A stretch of DNA of 64,000 nucleotides from Caldilineaceae bacterium (GTDB lineage Bacteria; Chloroflexota; Anaerolineae; Caldilineales; Caldilineaceae), in assembly GCA_022821545.1 (NCBI GenBank), contig JAJEDJ010000035.1, positions 1 to 64,000 on the forward strand, in the 5' to 3' direction. Position numbers and translations under genes: made by a program. This document shows, piece after piece, positions 7,172 to 15,650 of the stretch (its first letter is position 1; each line of letters begins with the position of its first letter). Under the pieces are notes generated by a model, which had not been told where the DNA came from, made no database searches, and saw only the letters and a list, made by a program, of their open reading frames with translations.

Positions 7172-8227
7172 TCAGGAGGACTGCCGGCGCAGCCGGTCCA
7201 ACTCGTCTGCCATCGTCCGTATCCGCTCGTCGGCTTCTCGGCGGGCGGCTGCTTCCTCTTCCAGTCGTCGCTGTGTTTCCGCAGCCTGTTGTTCCGCTGC
7301 TTGGCGCGCTGTAGCTTCAGCTTCAGCCCGTTGTTCTGCCGCTTGGCGCGCTGTAGCTTCAGCTTCAGCCCTGTTGACGGCGATCTTATGGTCCGGTATC
7401 ACGTAGCCGGAGTAGACGTCGTCCAGCGCCAGCTCCAAGAGGTCCCGCTGCCGCCGTAGATCCTGCATCCGAAATTGCAGCCCGGGCAACAGGTCCGAAG
7501 CGATTACGCCCTCTGCGTCGGGCTGAATGTCCTCGTAGCGTCCTCCCGGATTGAGACGGTAGAAGCGCATGTGCTCGCGGCCGGGGTCGAGTATGTAGTA
7601 TTCTTTCACGCCGGCCAGCGCATAGTCCCGCCTCTTCTCTTCCGTATCCCTGAACACCTCCGCCTGTGTGGAATCGGAGACGGCCTCCACGACCATGTCG
7701 CAGACGCCGTCGAAATGGCGCCGGTCCACACCGCCCCACGGGACAGGGTTGCTGTTGAGGATGACGCCGATGTCCGGTTTGCGCACGGCCTCGCGCCGCC
7801 CGGAAGGTTCGGTGGGGTCCTCTATGGTCAGGACAAAGCCGGTCTCCAGGTTGATCAGCTTGGCAATGTTGTGTGTACTGAGATAACGGAGTAGCAGTTG
7901 GAGAAACCAGTTGTAGAGGTCGAGTTGCGGCTCATTCGGCAAAGGTTTGGCCTCCAGTCTGCCATTATTCCATTCGTAGCTGACGTCGATGTCCGGGTAG
8001 GGGTTTTCGTACCACCTGGCCCAGTACTCTTCCAGGGTGACGCAGCGGCCATCGTCGGGGGCGAAGGGGTTGACGGGCGGCGCGACAGGCTCGGCTTGCA
8101 GGTAGGCGCCGGCGGACTCGGACATTCCTGTCCCGGCGGCCTGGGATGGACGTTCTTGCGTTTGGGACTCCTCCGTTTGGGACTCCCCAGTTTGGAACTG
8201 ATTACGCAGGGCTTCTTTGGAATCCAT
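7172..8227 (-). CDS. Uma2-family (DUF820) endonuclease-like protein with C-terminal coiled coil
   Basis: A 351-residue protein. The middle part is a Uma2 domain: VTLEEYWARW near the front, RKPDIGVIL, then CDMVVEAVSDST, EEKRRDYALAGVKEYYILDP and a later DLLPGLQFRM. This fold belongs to the restriction-endonuclease-like superfamily. The last 90 residues form a charged coiled coil containing a duplicated unit. The ATG at 8227 is chosen because GGAGGAGG precedes it; the frame is open further upstream without such a site. Uma2 genes are abundant in cyanobacteria and Chloroflexota and often spread within genomes; their role is unsettled. It is next to the PD-(D/E)XK-like pair, on the same strand, after a 168-bp gap. 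Confidence 0.85.
   Translation of the reverse strand: MDSKEALRNQFQTGESQTEESQTQERPSQAAGTGMSESAGAYLQAEPVAPPVNPFAPDDGRCVTLEEYWARWYENPYPDIDVSYEWNNGRLEAKPLPNEPQLDLYNWFLQLLLRYLSTHNIAKLINLETGFVLTIEDPTEPSGRREAVRKPDIGVILNSNPVPWGGVDRRHFDGVCDMVVEAVSDSTQAEVFRDTEEKRRDYALAGVKEYYILDPGREHMRFYRLNPGGRYEDIQPDAEGVIASDLLPGLQFRMQDLRRQRDLLELALDDVYSGYVIPDHKIAVNRAEAEATARQAAEQRAEAEATARQAAEQQAAETQRRLEEEAAARREADERIRTMADELDRLRRQSS
7288..7371 (-). repeat. two tandem 42-bp units inside the Uma2-family gene
   Basis: The 42-bp unit starting at 7299 is repeated from 7341, with at least 31 identical bases. Each unit encodes a 14-residue coiled-coil segment (AEATARQAAEQ-type). This is an in-frame duplication that lengthens the coiled coil and could vary in copy number between strains. 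Confidence 0.8.
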
Positions 8228-8416
8228 GCTGCCTCCTCCGGCATCGCGGCTGCGCGCAGCACAACTGACGTGCCGCCAGTCTATCACGATTATGGATGCA
8301 CGGCTAAAGACCCTTGGAGACTGATGCCTCCCGTATTGATAATGCAAGTTCAGACCGTGATGGGAGGCAAAGCATGCATTCGGGGGTTGCGGGTGACGGC
8401 TGGAACGGTCGTGGGT

Positions 8417-8446
8417 TTGCCGAGCCGGTTAGAGACGTGTTATACT
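8417..8446 (+). promoter_or_regulatory. sigma-70-type promoter upstream of leuS
   Basis: TTGCCG (8417-8422) and TATACT (8441-8446) are 18 bp apart. The predicted start near 8453 leaves a leader of about 270 nt before leuS, and that leader begins with a short ORF. No T-box consensus was recognised in the leader. Confidence 0.5.
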
Positions 8447-8456
8447 GGCGCGCGCT

Positions 8457-8543
8457 ATGAGAAACGACGTAGGTGAACCCCGTATTCCAGATTCTTTTGC
8501 CACCGGCGGCATCTCCGTCGGCGGCCTCCTCGCTCTTAGATAG
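8457..8543 (+). CDS. possible 28-codon leader peptide upstream of leuS
   Basis: A short ORF starts with ATG about 4 nt after the predicted transcription start of the promoter at 8417-8446, so it would be leaderless. Its last residues are GGLLALR, giving three Leu codons (CTC, CTC, CTT) in the last five sense codons before TAG. Short GC-rich inverted repeats follow (about 8544-8600). Leucine codons near the end of a small ORF before a leucyl-tRNA synthetase gene recall attenuation peptides. There is no homology support, and the ORF may be chance. Confidence 0.25.
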   Translation: MRNDVGEPRIPDSFATGGISVGGLLALR

Positions 8544-8725
8544 CCCGCGCCGGGGCTTCGAGAGCCGTTTTCCCTGTCCCTGAGCGGGCCCAACCAAGAA
8601 CTTGCGCTACGGAACATAGTTCGTAACGACGCGGGCATGTTTGGCTTGCGTCGCGTCCTTACGGTTCCGGTTTGCCGGCCAGCAGTCTAAAGAAAAAAAT
8701 AACTCCGTAATAGGAGACCCATACC
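8544..8725. other. remainder of the leuS leader, no gene seen
   Basis: This stretch contains GC-rich partial inverted repeats (for example GCCCGC near 8543 and GCGGGC near 8585) but no convincing ORF, tRNA or T-box motif. The leuS ribosome site (AGGAGACC) is at its end. Confidence 0.5.
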
Positions 8726-11260
8726 ATGTCCGACAGGTATAAACATTCGGAAATCGAGTCCAAGTGGCAGGCCGCATGGGAAGAACAGGGCCTGTACGAC
8801 ACCGCGGAAGACCCTTCCCGACCGAAGTGGTACGCATTGACGATGCTGCCGTACACGTCCGGCGATCTGCATACGGGTCACTGGTATGCGATGACGCCCA
8901 GCGACGCCGCGGCCCGCTATCGCCGCATGAGCGGCTACAACGTCTTCTTCCCCATCGGCTTTGACGCCTTCGGCCTGCCGGCGGAGAACGCCGCCATCCA
9001 GAACAACGTGCATCCGCAGGAATGGACGTACAACAATGTGGAGCGGATGCAGGGCCAGCTGCGCCGCATGGGCGCGATGTGGGCGTGGGACCGCGAAGCG
9101 ATCAGCTGCGACCCCGAATACTATAAGTGGTCCCAGTGGTTCTTCCTCAAGCTGCACGAAATGGGGCTGGCCTACAGGGAGTACGCGCCGGTGGACTGGT
9201 GCCCGAAGTGCAACACAACCCTGGCGCACGAACAGGTCTGGGGCGAGGACCGCCACTGTGAACGCTGCGATACGCCGGTCATCAAGAAAGACCTGAACCA
9301 GTGGAAGTTCCGCATTACAAAGTACAGCGAGGAGCTGCTGGCGGACCTGGAAAAGATCGACTGGCCGGAGCCTGTGAAGGTGATGCAGACCAACTGGATC
9401 GGGCGCAGCGACGGCGCGCAGGTGACCTTTTTCACCGAAGATGGGGACCCGATAGAGATTTTCACCACCCGGCCCGACACGCTCTGGGGCGCGACATTCA
9501 TGGTGCTGGCCCCGGAGCATCCACTGGTGGACATAATCACCACGCCCGAGCAGCGCAGCGCGGTCGCCGAATGTGTCGAAGAGGCAGGCCGCCTGGACGA
9601 AATCGCGCGCACGGCTGAGGACAAGGAGAAGACGGGCGTCTTTACCGGCGGCTACGCCATCAACCCGGTCAACGGCGAACGGATCCCGATCTGGGTGGCG
9701 GACTACGTGCTGATGGGCTATGGAACGGGCGCGATTATGGCGGTACCCGGCCATGACGAACGTGACTTCGAGTTCGCCAAGAAGCACGGTCTGCAGATTC
9801 TCCTGGTCGTACAGCCTCCGGCCGACAGCGAAGCCGGCCACGTCCGCAGCGCCGACGACCTGGAGGCAGCCTGGCCCGGCGAGGGCGTGATGATAAATTC
9901 GGGACCAATTGACGGCACGCCCGCGGGCAAAGAGGAGGGCGAAAGCGTCAAAGCCGCCATTGCCTGGCTGGAGGAAAACGGGAAGGGGACCGGCGCAGTC
10001 AACTACCGCTTGCGCGACTGGCTGATCAGCCGCCAGCGCATGTGGGGCACGCCTATCCCCATGATCCATTGCGCCAGGTGCGGGACAGTCCCGGTAAAGT
10101 ACGCCGACCTGCCGGTTCGACTGCCCGACGACGCGCAGTTCAAGCCGACAGGCGAAAGCCCGCTCAACTATCACGAAGGCTTCCGCTACGTGACCTGCCC
10201 GCAATGCAAGGGCCCTGCCGAGCGGGAGACCGATACCATGGACACGTTCATGTGCTCCAGCTGGTATCAATACGCCTACGTTGATCCCTACCACAAGGCG
10301 GGCGAACCGCTGGCCGCAGACGACTTGCCCTGGGATAGCGGCCGCGGGAGCTACTGGCTGCCCGTGGATCAGTACACCGGCGGCATCGAACACGCCACCA
10401 TGCACCTGCTGTATACACGCTTCTTTACCAAAGCGCTGCGGGACATGAATGTCGTAGCGTTCGACGAGCCGATGCTGCGCCTGTTCAACCAGGGGATCAT
10501 CCTGGGGCCGGACGGTGAGCGCATGTCCAAGAGCCGCGGCAACGTCGTCAACCCGGACGAATACGTCGATAAGTACGGGGCAGACACCGTGCGCGGCTAC
10601 CTGATGTTCATCGGGCCCTGGGAGCACGGCGGGCCCTGGGACCCGAGCGCCATCGAAGGCGTAAGCCGTTTCCTGTACCGGGTCTGGAGCGTCGTCCTGG
10701 ATGAGCCGCATTCGAACGGCGCCGGAAGTCCCGCGGACGCAGACGTTCGCGGCCTGGAGCGCAAGCTCCACCAGACGATCGCCAAGGTGTCGGAAGACTA
10801 CGGCAGCTTCCGCTTCAACACGGCGATTGCGGCACTGATGGAGTTCAACAACTATCTGATCCGTGTCAAGGACAGTTTTACCGGGCCGGACGGCGGCGAG
10901 ACGGAAGATGGCGTCTGGCGGGAGTCGGTGCGCAATCTGCTGCTGATGATGGCGCCGGTATTTCCTCATGTCAGCGAAGAGCTGTGGCAGCGGCTGGCGG
11001 AGGGCGGCGACGCGGCCAGCGTTCACCTGCAAGCATGGCCGCAGGCCGACCCGGAGAAGGCCAAAGAGGAAGAGATAACGGTGGTCGTACAGGTAAACGG
11101 CCGCGTGCGCGATAAGTTGAGCGTCGCGCCCAACACCGCAGAAGAAGAGCTGGAGGCGATGGCCCTGGCTTCAAACAACGTGCAGCGCTGGATGGACGGC
11201 AAGCAGGTGCGCAAAGTGGTTGTCGTGGCGGACAAACTGGTGAACATCGTCATTGGATAA
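8726..11260 (+). CDS. leuS: leucyl-tRNA synthetase
   Basis: An 844-residue class Ia aminoacyl-tRNA synthetase that charges tRNA-Leu in the cytoplasm. The HIGH-type signature is HTGH at residues 49-52 within LPYTSGDLHTGHWYAM. The KMSKS loop is RMSKS at about 599-603, followed by RGNVVNP. The CP1 editing domain (about 220-420) is present, with its TRPDTLWGAT motif. The C-terminal anticodon-binding region ends with the usual QVNGRVRDKL. Length is normal for bacterial LeuS, and a good AGGAG site precedes the ATG. The long antisense reading frame on the minus strand is a composition artefact. Confidence 0.97.
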   Translation: MSDRYKHSEIESKWQAAWEEQGLYDTAEDPSRPKWYALTMLPYTSGDLHTGHWYAMTPSDAAARYRRMSGYNVFFPIGFDAFGLPAENAAIQNNVHPQEWTYNNVERMQGQLRRMGAMWAWDREAISCDPEYYKWSQWFFLKLHEMGLAYREYAPVDWCPKCNTTLAHEQVWGEDRHCERCDTPVIKKDLNQWKFRITKYSEELLADLEKIDWPEPVKVMQTNWIGRSDGAQVTFFTEDGDPIEIFTTRPDTLWGATFMVLAPEHPLVDIITTPEQRSAVAECVEEAGRLDEIARTAEDKEKTGVFTGGYAINPVNGERIPIWVADYVLMGYGTGAIMAVPGHDERDFEFAKKHGLQILLVVQPPADSEAGHVRSADDLEAAWPGEGVMINSGPIDGTPAGKEEGESVKAAIAWLEENGKGTGAVNYRLRDWLISRQRMWGTPIPMIHCARCGTVPVKYADLPVRLPDDAQFKPTGESPLNYHEGFRYVTCPQCKGPAERETDTMDTFMCSSWYQYAYVDPYHKAGEPLAADDLPWDSGRGSYWLPVDQYTGGIEHATMHLLYTRFFTKALRDMNVVAFDEPMLRLFNQGIILGPDGERMSKSRGNVVNPDEYVDKYGADTVRGYLMFIGPWEHGGPWDPSAIEGVSRFLYRVWSVVLDEPHSNGAGSPADADVRGLERKLHQTIAKVSEDYGSFRFNTAIAALMEFNNYLIRVKDSFTGPDGGETEDGVWRESVRNLLLMMAPVFPHVSEELWQRLAEGGDAASVHLQAWPQADPEKAKEEEITVVVQVNGRVRDKLSVAPNTAEEELEAMALASNNVQRWMDGKQVRKVVVVADKLVNIVIG

Positions 11261-11394
11261 CGCCATGAGGTTATGCACGGGATGGGCGCGCCGCGCATCA
11301 CGACCAGCCTGAGAAGCGGAAGGCGCTGCGACCGCGAACGGAACATGCAGGACAAGACTGACAGCGTAAAGCGCAAGCCAGGGCGAGGAGTCCC

Positions 11395-11745
11395 ATGAGC
11401 GAAGAGTGTATTTTCTGCAAAATTGTGGCGGGGGAACTGCCCTCGAAACAGTTTCACCAGGATAACCTGGTAACAGCCTTTCAGGACATTTCGGCACAGG
11501 CGCCGGTACACATCCTGATTGTGCCGAATCAACACTTCAGAGATCTGGGAGAGATGGGCGACGATCAGGCGGAGATACTGGGACGGATAGCCCAGGTTGC
11601 CGGTCAACTTGCGGAGCAGGAAGGGGTGGCGTCCGACGGCTGGCGGCTTGTTACGAATGTTGGCAAGCATGGCGGCCAGGAGGTCTTCCATACGCACTTC
11701 CACCTGCTGGGTGGACGTCGCTTGGGTCCGCTCCTGGCACGCTGA
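11395..11745 (+). CDS. HIT-family (histidine triad) hydrolase, HinT-like
   Basis: A 116-residue protein with the full HIT layout: CIFCKIVAGELP at the start, a middle strand (APVHILIVPNQH), and the histidine triad HTHFHLLGG near the C-terminus. HinT-type enzymes hydrolyse purine nucleoside phosphoramidates, including aminoacyl-AMP adducts. Its place 134 bp after leuS would fit removal of aminoacyl-adenylates, but that link is inference. GAGGAG lies just before the ATG. Confidence 0.93.
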   Translation: MSEECIFCKIVAGELPSKQFHQDNLVTAFQDISAQAPVHILIVPNQHFRDLGEMGDDQAEILGRIAQVAGQLAEQEGVASDGWRLVTNVGKHGGQEVFHTHFHLLGGRRLGPLLAR

Positions 11746-11782
11746 AGCGAGTGGAATTTCGTTGAAGGAGCGCTGGGGCAGG

Positions 11783-11833
11783 GCGCTGAGGCAGTACAGT
11801 CGAGGCAGAACGGTTGACGCACTGCCTCAGCGC
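11783..11833. terminator. long stem-loop between convergent genes
   Basis: A perfect 13-bp inverted repeat (11783-11795 and 11821-11833) with a 25-nt loop lies between the stops of the HIT gene (plus) and the O-methyltransferase gene (minus). Its placement fits a shared bidirectional terminator, although neither side has a strong U-run. Confidence 0.6.
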
Positions 11834-11908
11834 TTCAGTTCCGACAATTCGCGACTGGCCGCCATCTGTCCCGGTCTGCTACGGGCAATGTGCTCTCTTT
11901 CAGTTCCA

Positions 11909-12559
11909 TCACTTGACCACGGCCATCGCCAGCCCGTCGGGATAGGGCACGACCGTGCTGGTAAGCCGTTCGTGACTGCTGAGCAGGCGGGCAAAGTTTC
12001 GCATCCCCTGCACCCAGTCCCAGTCCTGCTTCTCCGGATCCACCAGGCTCCCCCACATTTCAACATTGTCTCCAAGTATCACCGTACCCGGCCGGCTGTA
12101 TTGGAGGGCATAATCCAGGTATTCGGGGTAGTTGCCTTTGTCGGCATCGATGAAAACAAGGTCGAAGGGCGCCTCCTCGGCCAAGTGAGGGAGCAGTTCC
12201 AGCGCAGGTCCGACCCGCACTTCGATCTTGCCGGCGAGCCCCATGCGCCGCCACTGCCTGCGGGCGAAGTCGGCGTGCTTCTGCTCCAGCTCCAGGCCAA
12301 TCAGCCTGCCGTCTTCCGGCAGCGCGCGTGCGATCCACGAACCGCTGTATCCCCCCAGCACACCGATCTCCAGCACCTTTCTGGCCCCTGTCAGCTGCAC
12401 CAGCAGCTGCAGGAACTTTCCCTGCTCCGGCCCGATACTCATGTTCGGGATGCCCTCCGACTCGGCTTCTTCCTGCAACCGGGACAGGTCGTCATCGTCA
12501 CTGTGAAAGAGATCGCGCAAGAACTGCTGATAGGGGTCGATCTCATTCAGTTTGGACAT
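11909..12559 (-). CDS. SAM-dependent O-methyltransferase (caffeoyl-CoA/catechol type)
   Basis: A 216-residue class I methyltransferase. The SAM-binding motif I is VLEIGVLGGYSGSWIA, and the metal/SAM-binding loop is FDLVFIDADKGNYPEYLDYA, both typical of the YrrM/caffeoyl-CoA O-methyltransferase family. The ATG at 12559 is preferred over a TTG one codon earlier because GGAGAAC is well spaced. It follows radA closely on the same strand (22-bp gap), so the two may be co-transcribed. Substrate unknown; a small phenolic compound or a modified tRNA base are possible for this family. Confidence 0.88.
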   Translation of the reverse strand: MSKLNEIDPYQQFLRDLFHSDDDDLSRLQEEAESEGIPNMSIGPEQGKFLQLLVQLTGARKVLEIGVLGGYSGSWIARALPEDGRLIGLELEQKHADFARRQWRRMGLAGKIEVRVGPALELLPHLAEEAPFDLVFIDADKGNYPEYLDYALQYSRPGTVILGDNVEMWGSLVDPEKQDWDWVQGMRNFARLLSSHERLTSTVVPYPDGLAMAVVK

Positions 12560-12581
12560 CAAAGTTCTCCATCCATGGCAG

Positions 12582-14012
12582 TTACTTCAGCAGCGCCGCG
12601 TCCAGAGCGTCGGCAACGGTGCGCGCGCCGATGATTTCAATTTCAGTGGGAAGGTCTGACGCGCCTCCCCTGCCGTTGGCGTCGGCTCCGGCCCGGCCCG
12701 ACTGTGAGCGCCTCCTCCGCAGGGCATGACGAGGCACGATCGCCCGCCCGAAGCCGAGTTTGGCCGCTTCGTGCAGGCGGAGGGCCAGCTGACTGACGCT
12801 GCGCAGCTCCCCGCTGAGGCCGATTTCGCCGATGAGCGCGGCTTCGGCCGCGACGGGAACATTGCGGTAGCTGCTGGTGACGGCCGCCGCGATCGCCAGG
12901 TCTGCGGCAGGCTCGCCAATATGCAGCCCGCCGATGACATTCACAAATATGTCCTGGGCGCTCATTGAGAGCCCCATCCGTTTGCTCAGCACGGCAGTCA
13001 CCAACAGCAGGCGGTTGAAGTCGACGCCGTTCCCCGTGCGCCGCGGCTGGCTGAAGGCGGTCGGGCTGGCCAGGGCCTGCACTTCGACGAGAAGGGGCCG
13101 GCTTCCCTCCAGCGGAACCGCGATGGCGCTGCCGGCGGCGTTCGGCAGCCGTTCGGCCAGAAACATGGCCGAGGGGTTGGCGACCGGGGTCATGCCGCGT
13201 TCCGTCATCTCGAATACGCCCACTTCATTCGTGCTGCCGAACCGGTTCTTTACCGAATGCAACAGGCGGTAGGCGTGAAAGCGCTCCCCTTCCAGCTGGA
13301 GTACGGCGTCCACCATATGCTCCAACACGCGCGGGCCGGCGATCGCACCCTCCTTGGTCACGTGTCCTACCAGAAAGAGGGGGATATTGAGCTGTCTGGC
13401 CTGGCGCAGCAGATGGGCCGCGCAGTCCCTTACCTGGGAAACGGTCCCGGCTGCACTGTCGCTGGCGCCGCTGTGAATCGCCTGCACCGAATCGACGATT
13501 ACCAGCGACGGTCTCACCTTCCCGATCTGTTCCAGAATCTGTTCCAGGATGGTGTCCGCCAGTATCAGCAGACGGTCTTCTTTCAGACCCAGCCGCGAGG
13601 CGCGCTCCCCGATCTGGTAGGCGCTCTCCTCGGCGCTGACATACAACACCCGACCGACCTTGCGCGCCACTTCGGCAGCCGTCTGGACGAGCAGCGTACT
13701 CTTGCCGATGCCGGGATCGCCGCCGACCAGTATGCCGGCGCCGGGTACGATTCCGCCCCCCAGGACGCGATTCAGTTCAGAGTTTTCGAGCGTGATGCGT
13801 CGCGACGGTTCACTGGGGATGTCCGGCAAGGCGAGAGGCGAAGGCGCGTGAGGTGATTCGGCGCGGCCGCCGCCAAGAGGGGGCGCGTTATCGCGGACCC
13901 GGCTCTCCTCGAGCGTGTTCCACTCGCCGCATTCCGGGCACCGTCCCATCCACTTCATCTGCGAACTGCCGCATTCAGTACAGATGAAGCGGGTCCTGAC
14001 CCTGGTGGCCAC
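12582..14012 (-). CDS. radA: DNA repair protein RadA/Sms
   Basis: About 476 residues. The N-terminal zinc finger has two CxxC pairs (FICTECG and RCPECGEW). The RecA-like core has Walker A GGDPGIGKST, and the RadA-specific KNRFG motif is seen in KNRFGSTNEVG. The C-terminal Lon-protease-like domain contains VIGGLHIGEPAADLA and IGEIGLSGELR. RadA is a branch-migration helicase in recombination. The GTG at 14012 is chosen because GGAAGG sits 9 nt before it and leaves ten residues before the first Cys; a TTG at 14021 is the alternative. Confidence 0.95.
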   Translation of the reverse strand: MATRVRTRFICTECGSSQMKWMGRCPECGEWNTLEESRVRDNAPPLGGGRAESPHAPSPLALPDIPSEPSRRITLENSELNRVLGGGIVPGAGILVGGDPGIGKSTLLVQTAAEVARKVGRVLYVSAEESAYQIGERASRLGLKEDRLLILADTILEQILEQIGKVRPSLVIVDSVQAIHSGASDSAAGTVSQVRDCAAHLLRQARQLNIPLFLVGHVTKEGAIAGPRVLEHMVDAVLQLEGERFHAYRLLHSVKNRFGSTNEVGVFEMTERGMTPVANPSAMFLAERLPNAAGSAIAVPLEGSRPLLVEVQALASPTAFSQPRRTGNGVDFNRLLLVTAVLSKRMGLSMSAQDIFVNVIGGLHIGEPAADLAIAAAVTSSYRNVPVAAEAALIGEIGLSGELRSVSQLALRLHEAAKLGFGRAIVPRHALRRRRSQSGRAGADANGRGGASDLPTEIEIIGARTVADALDAALLK

Positions 14013-14033
14013 AGTCACCAACCTTCCGTCTCA

Positions 14034-15350
14034 CTAAGCGGGCGGCGGGAACGCCTGCACCATCTCCAGCACCTCGTCGCGGACCGATTCCTGCAACGCC
14101 GAATCTTTGGGATCGTGCGCGATCGACGCAATCCAACCGCCGATCCGTTCAAATTCGCCCTGCTTCATCCCCCGCGTTGTCGCTGCGGGCGTGCCCAGGC
14201 GGATGCCGCTGGTCACCATCGCCTTGCGCTTGTCGAAGGGTATCATGTTTTTGTTACAATGGATCGACGCGTTGTCGAGGGCCGTTTCAACCACCTTGCC
14301 CGTGATCGCCTCGTTGTTCAACGGGTTCAGATCGACCAGCAGCAGGTGGTTGTCGGTGCCGCCGGAGACGCTGCGCAGTCCTTGCCGCTGCAGGGAGTCG
14401 CTCAGCGCCTGCGCGTTGTCCAGAATCTGCTGCTGATACCTCCTGAACGCCGCCTGCTGCGCCAATTTGAATCCGACCGCCTTTGCGGCAATGACGTGCA
14501 TGAGCGGCCCTCCCTGGATTCCGGGAAAGACGGCCCGGTCAATCGCCCGCGCATGTTCCTTGCGGCAAAGTATCAGGCCGCCGCGAGGCCCGCGCAGCGT
14601 CTTGTGGGTGGTGGTCGTCACAACGTCGCAGTAGGGCACCGGATCCGGATGCAGTTTTGCGGCCACCAGGCCGGCGACATGCGCCATGTCCATCATCAGC
14701 AGGCAACCGGCCTCGTCAGCGATTGCGCGCAACAGCGGAAAGTCGAAGTGGCGCGGATACGCGCTCGCGCCGACCAGCAGCAGCCTGGGCCGCTGTTCCA
14801 GCGCGGTTTGCCGGATCAGATCGTAGTCAAGCTGCTCGGTCTCGGGATCGAGGCCGTAGTGGACGAAGTTGTAATAGTGCCCGGAGCTATTCAGGTGGAA
14901 GCCATGGCTCAAGTGCCCACCGTGGTCCAGCTTCATCGCCAGCACCGTGTCGCCCGGCGCCAACAAGGCCATATAGACGGCTGCATTGGCCTGTGCGCCC
15001 GAATGCGGTTGCACGTTGGCATGTTCCGCCCCAAATAGGGCCAGCGCACGTTCGATGGCTATCTTCTCGGCGACATCGACATACTGGCAGCCGCCGTAGT
15101 AGCGGCGGCCCGGATAGCCTTCGGCATACTTGTTCGTCAACACGCTGCCGGCGGCAGCCAGCACCTCGGGAAAGACGTAGTTTTCGCTCGCAATCAGCTC
15201 GATTCCGTTTGTTTGCCGCTGTCGTTCGGACTCTATCGCCGCGTAAATTTCGGGATCGCGCTCACTGAGCAACTGCCGCGGGTCAGGCTGCTCGGTCCAG
15301 GCAGGAATCGTTGGGCCTGTTACCTTCGAAGTCGAAACTGGCTGGGTCAT
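14034..15350 (-). CDS. glyA: serine hydroxymethyltransferase
   Basis: About 438 residues. A PLP enzyme that interconverts serine and glycine with tetrahydrofolate. Seen are the start of the fold ([15 protein letters not shown]), [34 protein letters not shown], and the PLP-lysine motif [14 protein letters not shown]. The ATG at 15350 (MTQPVSTSK) is preferred to an earlier in-frame start because GGGAG precedes it. Length and motifs are normal. It is followed closely by radA on the same strand. Confidence 0.96.
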   Translation of the reverse strand: MTQPVSTSKVTGPTIPAWTEQPDPRQLLSERDPEIYAAIESERQRQTNGIELIASENYVFPEVLAAAGSVLTNKYAEGYPGRRYYGGCQYVDVAEKIAIERALALFGAEHANVQPHSGAQANAAVYMALLAPGDTVLAMKLDHGGHLSHGFHLNSSGHYYNFVHYGLDPETEQLDYDLIRQTALEQRPRLLLVGASAYPRHFDFPLLRAIADEAGCLLMMDMAHVAGLVAAKLHPDPVPYCDVVTTTTHKTLRGPRGGLILCRKEHARAIDRAVFPGIQGGPLMHVIAAKAVGFKLAQQAAFRRYQQQILDNAQALSDSLQRQGLRSVSGGTDNHLLLVDLNPLNNEAITGKVVETALDNASIHCNKNMIPFDKRKAMVTSGIRLGTPAATTRGMKQGEFERIGGWIASIAHDPKDSALQESVRDEVLEMVQAFPPPA

Positions 15351-15468
15351 TTTGGTCCGCTCCCGTTTAAGAACGTTCGCAAGGCACGCACGAAGAACAC
15401 CAGTCGCGCCAGCACAGAACATTAGCACGGGGCAGGTGTTTCGTCAATTTTCCCGAGATAATCGGACT

Positions 15469-15502
15469 GGCGGAAACCGGTTAGACAGAACAATTTTCCG
15501 CC
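15469..15502 (-). promoter_or_regulatory. stem-loop upstream of glyA
   Basis: GGCGGAAA (15469-15476) pairs with TTTCCGCC (15495-15502) around an 18-nt loop. The sequence AAACCGGT also occurs twice nearby (about 15474 and 15516). It lies about 120 bp upstream of the glyA start on the minus strand. It does not match a riboswitch class I know; it may be an operator or a leader fold. Confidence 0.3.
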
Positions 15503-15650
15503 TTTTGCCGGTGAAGAAAACCGGTGTGATAGAATTGGCAATCTGATATACAGGTGTTTGCCCCGGCCGGACGGGGAGCGTGCTTTCCGGCCCGCGGGAT
15601 TCGGCCTGTACCCGTAAGGCGGAAGGCGCCGTTTGGAGTCTCATTTTCGT

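Noticed and set aside
5315..8227. Insertion sequence or integrase as the vehicle of the accessory genes
   Set aside because: No transposase, integrase, terminal inverted repeat or target duplication was recognised in or beside this stretch.
8348..8725. T-box riboswitch upstream of leuS
   Set aside because: No T-box sequence or specifier-loop pattern could be found; a leader peptide is noted instead as a weak alternative.
8687..11032. Long minus-strand reading frame opposite leuS (781 codons)
   Set aside because: It lies wholly antisense to a clear leuS, has no known motif and reflects high GC with few stop codons in the opposite frame.
15351..15560. ZTP or glycine riboswitch upstream of glyA
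   Set aside because: The conserved core sequences of those classes were not seen; only a simple stem-loop is present.
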